DNA of 29,539 nucleotides. It comes from Opitutia bacterium UBA4506. GTDB lineage: Bacteria > Verrucomicrobiota > Verrucomicrobiia > Opitutales > Puniceicoccaceae. Both the position numbers and the translations under genes were made by a program. Location of the stretch: assembly GCA_002388665.1 (NCBI GenBank), contig DGMY01000095.1, positions 1-29,539 on the forward strand. Direction: 5' to 3'. This document shows, in pieces, positions 6,960-15,312 of this stretch. Every line of letters begins with the position of its first letter. The stretch's first letter is position 1. The notes beneath the pieces are model-generated. The model had not been told where the DNA came from, did no database searches, and was given only the letters and a program-made list of their open reading frames with translations.

Positions 6960-7399
6960 CCTATTCTGAAGGCCATATCATCGAAATGCCCCGGAATCGA
7001 AGCGGGAGCTGGAAACTCCCAGTCCATTGTTCTTTCGTAGTCGACTGACTTTAGTCGTGCGATTCCTGCGTCGGAGGAGGGCGCAGTGGACAGCCGAATC
7101 GGTGGCGGCGGCGTCGGGAATTTTAAGTGATTCTGAGTGCCGCTCGATCCGGTGATATCCGAACGACTAAAGTCGATCGGGTACTGTGCTGGGTCTGGTG
7201 CCTTTCAGAGTAGTGGGAGCATCCTGCTCCCGCATTTCACTCAGACCATAGTCTCTCTAGCCGTGGCGTATTCAGAAAGACGTCTATTGTGAAACTTTTA
7301 CATTGCTCCAGCAAAGGCACTCGCGCATAGGTCAGAGTATTGAGCGCGGGTGGTTTTCCCAAACCGGGTTAGCCCAACTTGTGCGAAGTAGATATTCCC
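6960..7399. repeat. Intergenic region with REP-like palindromes
   Basis: There is no gene here. GACTTTAGTCGT (7047-7058) and its exact complement ACGACTAAAGTC (7163-7174) form a distant inverted pair, the arrangement of two REPs in a REPIN-like unit. A perfect 7-bp hairpin, GGGAGCA-TCC-TGCTCCC, occupies 7215-7231 and could act as a stem in a terminator or as another repeat, though no T-run follows. Nothing else is recognised up to the next ATG at 7400. Confidence 0.55.
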
Positions 7400-8074
7400 A
7401 TGGCCCTTACCCAGATGCAACTGATCCAATCGCTCGGAGAAGCGATGGCCTGGTTTGAGCGGGAGCTACAGTGGGGCGTCCCTCCCACCGAATTGCGTCA
7501 TCTCGTCGGGAGAATTGGCGAATTGTATGCGGCTTTGATCACCAACGGCCAGATGGCCACCGAGGTGAACCAGAAAGGCTATGATGTGGTCGGTGGGGAA
7601 GGGGAGAGGATCGCCGTCAAGACTACGGCGATGATGGGCAATAGTGGGCACGTATCCTTCAATCCCAATACCCTCGCCGTCGTCGACCGTGTCATCATTC
7701 TTCGGGTGAACACTGAGGAGATGCAGATCGAAACTCTGCTCAATGCGCCCTTGGCGGAAGCCCGAGATTTCATGGCTGATGAAAACGCCGCCGGGAAACT
7801 TTCCCTGTCGCTCTGCAAATTAACCCGCCCCGCTCGATCCACCTCCGAACTCAAAGCCGTTCGGGTCGCCTCGCACGGAAACTACGAAGTGCGGGAATTG
7901 GAAAACGGTTCCATCGAGGTCTGCCGCGACGGTCTTCCGGTCCCGAGCGCAAAGCCGGAATTGAGGCATTTAGCGTCGGAGCTGAATCTCAGTATTCTGA
8001 ACGGGAATGGAAATCCCTACAATACCCGTCAACTGGGGAGCGTGGTGATTCAGGCGTTGGAGGCGGGGGTGTGA
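7400..8074 (+). CDS. DUF6998-like protein, nuclease-fold-like, upstream of hsdM
   Basis: A 224-aa protein of a family I associate with DUF6998 and type I restriction loci. The N-terminal half carries G-R-I-G-E-L-Y (Glu41), K-G-Y-D-V-V (Asp62) and E-R-I-A-V-K-T-T (Lys74). This E...D...xVK pattern is like the core of PD-(D/E)XK nucleases (my reading, not an established activity). The C-terminal part (residues ~150-220) contains repeated short L-x-S-x-L pieces and may be a small DNA-binding domain. ATG 7400 is preferred over a GTG at 7379 because conserved-looking sequence begins at M-A-L-T-Q-M. It is 83 bp upstream of hsdM on the same strand, so probably part of the same operon. Confidence 0.7.
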   Translation: MALTQMQLIQSLGEAMAWFERELQWGVPPTELRHLVGRIGELYAALITNGQMATEVNQKGYDVVGGEGERIAVKTTAMMGNSGHVSFNPNTLAVVDRVIILRVNTEEMQIETLLNAPLAEARDFMADENAAGKLSLSLCKLTRPARSTSELKAVRVASHGNYEVRELENGSIEVCRDGLPVPSAKPELRHLASELNLSILNGNGNPYNTRQLGSVVIQALEAGV

Positions 8075-8157
8075 GTGTCCCCACATCCTCGGCGATCTAC
8101 CCTCGAGAATTGATTTTAATGGCACGGACCCCTGCAATCGAATTATAACTCTCCACA

Positions 8158-9831
8158 ATGCACTGGACCGAACCTGCTACCTCCGATGATTCCCACGCCG
8201 CGCTTGAGAAGACGCTTTGGGACGCCGCGAACAGCCTCTGGGCGAACGCCGCGCTGAAGCCGTCCGAGTTCTCTCCCATCGTGCTCGGCCTCATCTTTCT
8301 ACGCTATGCCGAGACCCGATTCGCAGCCGTGGCGGAGGAAATCCAGCCGCAGCCTGGCTCGCGCCGCAAGATCGGCCCCGCCGACTACCACGCCAAGGGC
8401 GTGCTTTACCTGCCGGAGGAAGCTCGCTTCCCGCATCTGCTCCAGCTCCCCGAGGGCTCGGAAATGGGCAAGGCCGTCAATGACGCCATGCGCGCCGTGG
8501 AGAAGGACAACCCCGACCTCGCCGACGTCCTGCCGAAGACCTACCAGGTCCTCGAGAACCGCACCCTCGCCGAGCTGCTCAAGGTCATGGCCTCCATCCC
8601 CATGGACAAGGAGGGCGACACCTTCGGCCTCATCTACGAATACTTCCTCGGCAAGTTCGCCATGTCCGAGGGGCAGAAGGGCGGCGAATTCTACACGCCC
8701 ACCTCCATCGTCCGCCTCATCGTCGATATCCTCGAGCCCTACCACGGGCGCATCTACGATCCCGCCTGCGGCTCCGGCGGTATGTTCGTCCAGTCCGCCC
8801 GCTTCGTTGAGGAGCACCACAAGAACCCCACCGCCGAGATCTCCGTCCACGGTCAGGAACGCGTCACCGACACTTCCCGCCTCGCCCGACTCAACCTCGC
8901 CGTCCACGGCCTCAGCGGCGACATCCGCCAGGGCAACACCTACTACGAGGACCTCCACGACTCCGTCGGCCGCTTCGACTTCGTCCTCGCCAACCCGCCC
9001 TTCAACGTCAGCAAGATCGACAAAGACCGCGTCGCCGATGATCCGCGCTACCCCTTCGGCCTGCCGCGCACCGACAATGGCAACTACCTCTGGATCCAGC
9101 ACTTCCATTCCGCGCTCAATGCCACCGGCCGCGCCGGCTTCGTCATGGCCAACTCCGCCGCCGATGCCCGCGCCTCTGAGCAGGACATTCGGGAAAAGCT
9201 CATCCGCAGCGGCCACGTCGACGTCATGGTCAGCGTCGGCTCGAACTTCTTCTTCACCGTCACACTGCCCTGCACCCTCTGGTTCCTCGACAAGGGCAAA
9301 ACCGGCACCCCGCGCGAGGACACCGTCCTCTTCCTCGATGCCCGCCACGTCTTCCGCCAGATCGACCGCGCCCACCGCGACTTTACCCCCGCCCAACACG
9401 AGTTCCTTGCTAATGTGGTGAGGCTGTACCGCGGAGACGAACCCGAATTCGAACACGGTTCGGAGGAAAAACTCACCGAGCTATTTTACGCACCACAACC
9501 CTCACCCCAGCCCTCTCCCAAGGGGAGAGGGAGCAAGAAACTCCCCTCTACCTCTGGGAGAGGGGCCGAGGGTGAGGGTAAGCCGGACATCGCGTATCGC
9601 GATGTCCCAGGCTTATGTAAAGCCGCCACCCGCGCCGAAATCGAAGCCCAGGGCTGGTCGCTCAATCCCGGCCGCTACGTCGGCGTCGCCAAGGGCGAAG
9701 AACTCAGCGACGAGGATTTCAAGGAACAGCTCGAAGCCCTCAACGAGGAGCTCGAAGTGCTCAACGCCGAAGCGCGGGAGTTGGAGGAACGCATCGCGGA
9801 GAATGTCACGGAGGTTTTGGAAACGGCATGA
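8158..9831 (+). CDS. hsdM: Type I restriction-modification methyltransferase subunit HsdM
   Basis: This 557-aa N6-adenine methyltransferase pairs with HsdS to modify the target site using S-adenosylmethionine. The N-terminal helical HsdM_N domain covers ~18-150. The methylase domain follows: motif I D-P-A-C-G-S-G-G at 201-208 (SAM binding) and motif IV N-P-P-F at 279-282 (adenine flipping and catalysis). The C-terminal ~60 residues form the coiled region contacting HsdS. Oddity: residues ~448-474 (P-S-P-Q-P-S-P-K-G-R-G and following) are not protein-like. They are encoded by an 80-bp palindromic repeat inserted in frame between the methylase core and the C-terminal segment (V-P-G-L-C-K-A-A-T). 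The stop overlaps the hsdS ATG as ATGA. Extreme third-position GC contrasts with the downstream genes. Confidence 0.97.
   Translation: MHWTEPATSDDSHAALEKTLWDAANSLWANAALKPSEFSPIVLGLIFLRYAETRFAAVAEEIQPQPGSRRKIGPADYHAKGVLYLPEEARFPHLLQLPEGSEMGKAVNDAMRAVEKDNPDLADVLPKTYQVLENRTLAELLKVMASIPMDKEGDTFGLIYEYFLGKFAMSEGQKGGEFYTPTSIVRLIVDILEPYHGRIYDPACGSGGMFVQSARFVEEHHKNPTAEISVHGQERVTDTSRLARLNLAVHGLSGDIRQGNTYYEDLHDSVGRFDFVLANPPFNVSKIDKDRVADDPRYPFGLPRTDNGNYLWIQHFHSALNATGRAGFVMANSAADARASEQDIREKLIRSGHVDVMVSVGSNFFFTVTLPCTLWFLDKGKTGTPREDTVLFLDARHVFRQIDRAHRDFTPAQHEFLANVVRLYRGDEPEFEHGSEEKLTELFYAPQPSPQPSPKGRGSKKLPSTSGRGAEGEGKPDIAYRDVPGLCKAATRAEIEAQGWSLNPGRYVGVAKGEELSDEDFKEQLEALNEELEVLNAEARELEERIAENVTEVLETA
9499..9578. 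repeat. 80-bp palindromic REP-like element inside hsdM (empty form)
   Basis: Outer ends are inverted: CCCTCACCCCAGCCC at 9499 against GGGTGAGGG ending 9578. Two inner hairpins follow: CCCTCTCCC/GGGGAGAGGG, then CCCCTCT/AGAGGGG. The same left and right halves occur in hsdR at 24987 and 25422, but separated there by a DUF559 coding segment. The element is read through in frame without a stop. Confidence 0.85.
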
Positions 9832-11072
9832 CAGAGTCTTGGACAGATACGACTTTGGGCTCGATCTGCGACGACGGAAACGGCCAAATTAAAACGGGTC
9901 CATTCGGATCTCAACTTCATAAGTCGGACTACACCGAGGAGGGCGTTCCGGTGGTTATGCCGACGAACATCACTGAGGGCAAAGTATCCACCGAGGGGAT
10001 TGCTAGAATCGACGATGAGAATGTAGCTAGGCTCTCAAAGCACAAATTGATTCCCGGTGATATTGTCTACGGGCGTCGTGGCGACATTGGGCGCCAAGCA
10101 TTGATTTCAACCCGAGAGAACGGCTGGCTTTGCGGGACTGGCTGCATACGTATCACCCTCGGCAATGGTCCAGTAGACTCTACATTTCTCCACTACTATC
10201 TCCGCGACGAAAACGTAATCAGCTACATCTCCAATCAGGCTGTTGGAGCTACGATGCCAAACCTTAACACAAAGATTCTTCGCAGCATCCCAGTGAGGCA
10301 TCCCGATCTCCCCACCCAACGCCGGATCGCGGGGATCCTCTCGGCCTACGACGACCTGATCGAGAACAACCTGCGGCGCATCCGGATCCTGGAGGAGATG
10401 GCGCAATCCCTCTACCGCGAGTGGTTCGTCCACTTCCGCTACCCCGGCCACGAATCCGTCCCCCTCGTCGACTCCCCCCTCGGCCCCATCCCGGAGGGGT
10501 GGGAGGTGAAGGAGGTTGATGAATCCTTCGAGATTACAGGTGGAGGAACTCCGTCAAAGAAGGTGGACGAATATTGGGACGAAGGAACGATCCAATGGTA
10601 TTCCCCGCGGGATTTGACCGCCAAAGGAACCATGTTCATGGAATGCTCTGCCGATCAGATCACTGAGCTAGGCCTGAAGAAGAGCTCAGCCAAGATGTTC
10701 CCTGCGAACTCGGTCATGCTGACCAGTCGGGCAACGATCGGTGCTATTTCAATTAATACCGTCCCTGCCTGTACCAACCAAGGATTTATTACTTGTCTTC
10801 CAAACGAAGAAGTTCCGCAGTATTTCCTCTACCAATGGCTCACTGCAAACGTGGAGACGTTCATCAGTCATGCATCCGGAGCAACCTTCAAGGAGATCAG
10901 CAAAGGTGTCTTCCGGAAACTGAATTTCCTTCAGCCGGCACAGGATTTAGTCAGCCGATACGAAGTGACTGTGACACCAATCGCCGATCAACTTCTAAAC
11001 CTTCAACGCCGCAACCGAGCCCTCCGCCAGACCCGCGACCTCCTTCTCCCAAAACTTCTCGCTCGAAAGTAG
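9828..11072 (+). CDS. hsdS: Type I restriction-modification specificity subunit HsdS
   Basis: This 414-aa protein has two target-recognition domains, each reading one half of a bipartite DNA site. TRD1 spans ~1-160 (W-T-D-T-T-L-G-S-I ... G-D-I-V-Y-G-R-R-G-D-I-G). Central conserved region 1 spans ~160-215 (Q-R-R-I-A-G-I-L-S-A-Y-D-D-L-I-E-N-N). TRD2 spans ~222-375 (P-E-G-W-E-V-K-E-V, then G-G-G-T-P-S). The terminal conserved helix ends in L-L-L-P-K-L-L. The start overlaps hsdM by ATGA, which indicates coupling. The conserved regions are GC-rich like hsdM, while both TRDs are less so, consistent with TRD exchange. The recognition site cannot be deduced. Confidence 0.96.
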   Translation: MTESWTDTTLGSICDDGNGQIKTGPFGSQLHKSDYTEEGVPVVMPTNITEGKVSTEGIARIDDENVARLSKHKLIPGDIVYGRRGDIGRQALISTRENGWLCGTGCIRITLGNGPVDSTFLHYYLRDENVISYISNQAVGATMPNLNTKILRSIPVRHPDLPTQRRIAGILSAYDDLIENNLRRIRILEEMAQSLYREWFVHFRYPGHESVPLVDSPLGPIPEGWEVKEVDESFEITGGGTPSKKVDEYWDEGTIQWYSPRDLTAKGTMFMECSADQITELGLKKSSAKMFPANSVMLTSRATIGAISINTVPACTNQGFITCLPNEEVPQYFLYQWLTANVETFISHASGATFKEISKGVFRKLNFLQPAQDLVSRYEVTVTPIADQLLNLQRRNRALRQTRDLLLPKLLARK

Positions 11073-11080
11073 ACCTTCCT

Positions 11081-13615
11081 ATGCCTCCCTTACACCATGA
11101 CGCCATCGGATACATTCGAGATCTCGCGAATGAAGAGGATTCCGATTGGTTTCGCTATCTTTGCGATGCCGCAATTGAGCGGTCTGACGGGCAACTCAGT
11201 GCATTCGACAAGGAAAGCTTGTTCGCGCTACTGGACGCAAAAGCTAGCTACCTGCGACGGACCTCTACCGCTGTTGCAACTGCAGGGGGAACACCAACAC
11301 CAGACCACCTTGAAGAGATTGGAAGCTTCACTTCATTCAAGCGGCTAGGCGCATCCCTCAAGCTGAGCTTCCCAAAGAGAATCAGTATCGTCTTCGGAAC
11401 GAACGGCAGCGGCAAATCCAGTCTTTGCGAAGCCCTAAAGGCGCTGGCTGACACAACCCCTCCAGTTCGTCCGCTTCACAATGTCACCGAGTCGCCAACA
11501 GGAACTCCCTCATTCTCATACAAGCTCAAAAATGCAGGAACTCCTGCCACATGGGCCCCTACGGTCGGCCATGGATTGTGCGCGGAGACAATTAAATATT
11601 TTGATTCATCTCTGGCATCAAAGAGCCTGATACAGAACGTTGATCCCGGAAAAGTGATCAGCTTGATTCCCTTTCATCTAGGAGGGTTTGGCCGCCTACA
11701 AGAAATGACGACTGGCTTCAAAAGCTACTGTATGGAGCGGAAAGGGTTGAATCGGACATCACTTGAGACAGATCTGGAAAAGGTCAAGGCGCTGTTTGTC
11801 GATTTCCCTGAATCCAATATGTCAACTTTGACATCAGACGAGGCCCGCTCGCTTAAGGAAATCATCGAGGAGGCTGAAGGTTTTAAGGATCATGAATCTC
11901 TCGCTAAACTTCTCAAGGAAATCGAGACTCTCGAAAAAGGGTTAACTGAAGAGGGCCTTAGATTGCTAAGAGCGGAGGTGCGAGATCTTGCAGACTGTTC
12001 GAGATTGCTCTCGGAGTTCATCTTCAGGACCCAGATGCTTTGGTACCAGGATATCATCGCCGTCGACGAAAAGATCGAAGCTAAATCTACCGCCCGGAAA
12101 GAACTTAACGAGCTTGTCTCAGGGACCAGAAATCCACCGGAGGAATTCAACACCTTCGTTGAGTATGCAGCGAGCAAATGTGACCTTTCCCATCCCGAAG
12201 ACAAATCCTGCCCGTTGTGTAAGCAGCCGCTACAAATTGAAGCGCAAAACCTCTTCAAAAGTTACCACGAATACATTTCGGGAGAGATCGCACAGGAAAT
12301 CCGGAATCTAAAAAAAGAAAGAGAAGTTGCTGAAGGATACGCCCAACTTCTCGCAGATGGTGGGACAGGGCGGATTCTCGAATCATCCGCTATTGATCCA
12401 ATTGTTTTGACGCGTATTGGCAAATTACTGGAATTACTCGGGCCTTTTTCTGTTCTCGGTGTTGCTCTGACACAGGATGCTTTAGACGCAGTTGAAGAAC
12501 TCAAAAGTCTCTCCTTGGGCGTCAGTGATGCCTGGCTTCCTAAGCACGAAAGCCTCCACACTCTCCTGAGTGGGAGAGCAGAAAGCGAGAAGGAGCTAAA
12601 ACGCCTAAAGGCAGAGGCTCAGCCGCTACAGATCCTGGAAATTTGCTCCTTCAACATTGCTTTGCTATCCGGCCTATTGAAGAGTGCCAAGATTGACCAA
12701 GCATGGGGCCGCGTCATTGGTGATTTTCCTGCGTTGCTTAGGAAGATTACAGCGAAATCCAAATTCGCGCATGAGGAGCTTATCGTTGCTGATTTTGAGA
12801 CCCGACTCGACACAGAATACCAAGCGCTAACCAATCGCACTTTGGAGGAATTCGGCGTAACGCTTCAGAGGCAGGGGCGTGAATCATCAGTTACTGTGGC
12901 CCCCAATATTTTCGGTTCGTCATTGTCTGATGTGCTCAGTGAGGGCGAGCAGCGTGTCCACTCACTCGCACTATTCTTCGCCGAGTTGGAGTCCTGCCCG
13001 CACTCGGTAATCGTATTCGACGATCCGGTCAGCAGTTTCGACTACAATTACATTACAAGCTACTGCCGTAGGCTCCGTAAATTTGCCATAGATCGACCAG
13101 ATCGGCAGATCGTCGTTCTCATGCACAATTGGGAGTTCTTTGTGCAGCTGCAAGTAACCTTGAACAAGGCTGGCTTGAACAACTTCCTATCTGTTCAAGT
13201 GATTGAAAACTGCTGCACCAGTGCAAGCTACAGTGAGAAGATAGACGATCTAAAAACAGTAATCGACGGTATTCTAAGTGATCCCTCCGAACCTAGCCGG
13301 GAACAGAAAGAAACAGCCGCAGGGTCAATGCGGCGATTGATTGAAGCAGTCGTCAATACTCATGTTTTCGCGAATCAACGACATCAGTATAAGCAGAAGA
13401 CACTCCAGGTTTCTGCTTTCGGAGAATTCACCAAGGTAGTGGCACTTGAGTCGACCGAAGCACAACAGCTCTCCGATTTGTATTCGGATCTGAGCATCAC
13501 TGAACATGACGATCCTCGGAACGCGTACGTGAACACTGACCGAGCTACATTTATTTCTCGCTACGATCAGATCAAAGCAATTGAAACCGCAATTGAAGCT
13601 CGGAAAGCACCATGA
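11081..13615 (+). CDS. ABC-type ATPase with zinc-hook motif, RloC/PrrC-like
   Basis: An 844-aa protein. Walker A is G-T-N-G-S-G-K-S at 106-113. The ABC signature L-S-E-G-E-Q-R precedes Walker B I-V-F-D-D-P-V-S-S-F-D (Asp647-Asp648), with an H-loop-like M-H-N. Long helical arms flank C-P-L-C (Cys377, Cys380), a zinc-hook motif as in Rad50 and RloC. The C-terminal segment has R-x-x-x-E (Arg751, Glu755) and a later H-D-D-P-R-N (His809), reminiscent of the Arg-Glu-His triad of PrrC/RloC anticodon nucleases; this is by analogy only. It starts 8 nt after hsdS and overlaps the next gene by ATGA. PrrC is also encoded within type I hsd loci and triggers when restriction is inhibited. ATG 11081 is the first in-frame start after hsdS. 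Confidence 0.8.
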   Translation: MPPLHHDAIGYIRDLANEEDSDWFRYLCDAAIERSDGQLSAFDKESLFALLDAKASYLRRTSTAVATAGGTPTPDHLEEIGSFTSFKRLGASLKLSFPKRISIVFGTNGSGKSSLCEALKALADTTPPVRPLHNVTESPTGTPSFSYKLKNAGTPATWAPTVGHGLCAETIKYFDSSLASKSLIQNVDPGKVISLIPFHLGGFGRLQEMTTGFKSYCMERKGLNRTSLETDLEKVKALFVDFPESNMSTLTSDEARSLKEIIEEAEGFKDHESLAKLLKEIETLEKGLTEEGLRLLRAEVRDLADCSRLLSEFIFRTQMLWYQDIIAVDEKIEAKSTARKELNELVSGTRNPPEEFNTFVEYAASKCDLSHPEDKSCPLCKQPLQIEAQNLFKSYHEYISGEIAQEIRNLKKEREVAEGYAQLLADGGTGRILESSAIDPIVLTRIGKLLELLGPFSVLGVALTQDALDAVEELKSLSLGVSDAWLPKHESLHTLLSGRAESEKELKRLKAEAQPLQILEICSFNIALLSGLLKSAKIDQAWGRVIGDFPALLRKITAKSKFAHEELIVADFETRLDTEYQALTNRTLEEFGVTLQRQGRESSVTVAPNIFGSSLSDVLSEGEQRVHSLALFFAELESCPHSVIVFDDPVSSFDYNYITSYCRRLRKFAIDRPDRQIVVLMHNWEFFVQLQVTLNKAGLNNFLSVQVIENCCTSASYSEKIDDLKTVIDGILSDPSEPSREQKETAAGSMRRLIEAVVNTHVFANQRHQYKQKTLQVSAFGEFTKVVALESTEAQQLSDLYSDLSITEHDDPRNAYVNTDRATFISRYDQIKAIETAIEARKAP

Positions 13616-14925
13616 GCACGGCTGGCGGTAGTGAACACCCCGCGTGGCTCAAGGCGAACCAAAATGGGTCGATTGGTGAAGCCAGATCCAAAGCGTTTTT
13701 GCTGGACAGGTTCTGGGTGCTTGAACGTTCTGTCGACATCGACGGGGCTGATTTCATCATCCAACGCAGGATCACATCTCGAAATCTTTTCGATCGAAAC
13801 CCCCCTCGCCTTGGGGTGATCCAAGTAAAATTCTTTGGGACGGAGAAGACGACTCATTACGTGCACAAAGAATATGTGGTTACCCATGATGGCGCTGTAA
13901 GAAGTGAGTTTTTCTTGCTGTGCCACTCCGGAGGAGAGGAGGACCCAAGACTGTATCTGTTGTCAGGCAAGGACCTTTACGAAAGTTTTTTAACTGTTTC
14001 AAAAAAAGGATCTGACCGCTATCGAGTGAGTTTCTCGGACGTCTGCGAAGTCGATAAATACACGGTTTTGAATCGAAAGTTGGCGCTAGATCGAATCGAG
14101 AATGCCATGTCTCTGGCTGACTTTGCGAACAATCGGCGATTTATGTCATGGGTTCTTCCTTATCCCAGTGGAGAACTAGATGCCATATTGCCTGAATACA
14201 AGGAGCCGATTGAGAATGATTGGGGTGATTTACCTCAAGCATTTATAGAATTGAAAGAGGCCGTTCGAAGTGACCTCTTTCGAATTGAAGAGGTCTACGA
14301 GATTCTCGCAAAGATTATGGAGGAAGCTGACCCAATGGTCGTTAGCGATCTCGTTGAGAAGGCTGCCTACTTTTGCAGAAGTGGTGATGGGAGAGGATGG
14401 GGTATCTCGCTCGAAGGCGACTACGACAACGAAGACTTCTTTAATGCAAGTCGGCGCCATATCCTTGTAGTCAAAGGGCTTAAGGAACTGGGATTACTTG
14501 ATAAGTTCATTGATTTGCGAACCGAAATAAAGACCAGGGTTGTAGCCTTTCTTCACGATAAATTGCCATTGGATGCCGATAAATTGCATGTGTTTTCAGT
14601 CGAGTTTGACATCGATCAGTTTTCGATCGCGCGCTTTGATTCAAAGATTCTCAGGAAGGAGGTGGTGGTGAAGATGCTCGAGGAGGAGGGCGAAGAATTG
14701 AAGGAGGGTTGGAGAGGCGGGCTTGAGATTCCTGAACTCAGGGAGGTAGTGCCCGGTATCCTGAAAGGTATTTGGTCTCCACCCGGATACCATTGGGGAA
14801 CTGCCAAAGATGAGGACCAAACGAATGATCATTTCAAAGCCCATGATTTTCCAATTTACCGAGAGTGCGTAAGCTACCTACTTCATAAGAAGTTTCCGGA
14901 AGAGTTCGAGTGGCCGCCCTGGTGA
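13612..14925 (+). CDS. DUF4365-like nuclease-signature protein paired with the ATPase
   Basis: A 437-aa protein with N-terminal signature G-S-I-G-E-A (Glu23), D-I-D-G-A-D-F-I-I (Asp47) and V-I-Q-V-K-F-F (Gln71, Lys73). This is the GxxGE...D...QVK pattern of DUF4365 and related PD-(D/E)XK-like domains. The rest (~150-437) is helical and unrecognised: it has no transmembrane segment, and a charged stretch lies near 355-375. It overlaps the preceding ATPase gene by ATGA, so the two are almost certainly co-translated and may form one defence module, with the ATPase as sensor and this as effector or the reverse. It ends 24 bp before the hsdR fragment. The domain call is moderate. That the protein cleaves nucleic acid is inference. 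Confidence 0.65.
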   Translation: MSTAGGSEHPAWLKANQNGSIGEARSKAFLLDRFWVLERSVDIDGADFIIQRRITSRNLFDRNPPRLGVIQVKFFGTEKTTHYVHKEYVVTHDGAVRSEFFLLCHSGGEEDPRLYLLSGKDLYESFLTVSKKGSDRYRVSFSDVCEVDKYTVLNRKLALDRIENAMSLADFANNRRFMSWVLPYPSGELDAILPEYKEPIENDWGDLPQAFIELKEAVRSDLFRIEEVYEILAKIMEEADPMVVSDLVEKAAYFCRSGDGRGWGISLEGDYDNEDFFNASRRHILVVKGLKELGLLDKFIDLRTEIKTRVVAFLHDKLPLDADKLHVFSVEFDIDQFSIARFDSKILRKEVVVKMLEEEGEELKEGWRGGLEIPELREVVPGILKGIWSPPGYHWGTAKDEDQTNDHFKAHDFPIYRECVSYLLHKKFPEEFEWPPW

Positions 14926-14949
14926 TTTACCAGTTTCACTAAACAAAAA

Positions 14950-15312
14950 ATGAACTCTCTCTACACCGAAGACCATCTGATCGAGCAGCCAGCCATCCAG
15001 CTCATGGAGCATGAGCTGGGCTGGAACTCGGTGAACGCCTACGACGAGTGGTCATCGGGTTCGAGTAGCCTTGGGCGTGAGGCGAAGCGGGAGGTGATTT
15101 TGGTTTCCCGGTTGCGACCCATGCTCGCAAAGCTGAATACGGAACTTCCCGCCGAGGCACTGGATGCGGCGGTGGAGGAGCTGACGCGGGATCGCTCGAC
15201 TTTGAGTCTGGTGGAGGGAACCCGGGAGATCGACAAGCTGCTGCGCGGAGGGGTGAATGTGACGATCCCGGATCGCGAGCGCGGCGGGCAGCGGAAAGGA
15301 GTGATGTCGTGA
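14950..15312 (+). pseudogene. 5' fragment of hsdR (type I restriction subunit)
   Basis: 120 codons. The first 115 align without gaps to the start of the full-length HsdR at 24128, with about 91 identical positions by hand count; the stretch E-D-H-L-I-E-Q-P-A-I through N-A-Y-D-E-W is identical. Identity stops abruptly after G-G-Q-R. Five unrelated codons then lead to a TGA that overlaps the GTG of the next gene. The nuclease residues D...E-x-K and all helicase motifs are missing, so it cannot restrict. Its position directly downstream of hsdS and the ATPase pair is where the native hsdR should begin. It is therefore read as the stump left when an island entered hsdR. Translation of the stump could still drive the overlapping next gene. 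Confidence 0.88.

Noticed and set aside
8299..9456. Long open frames on both strands within hsdM (minus 8299-9456, plus 8306-9421)
   Set aside because: They arise from the strong third-position GC of hsdM. Their translations are low-complexity (Ala/Val/Asp-rich or Ser/Pro/Ala-rich) without motifs.
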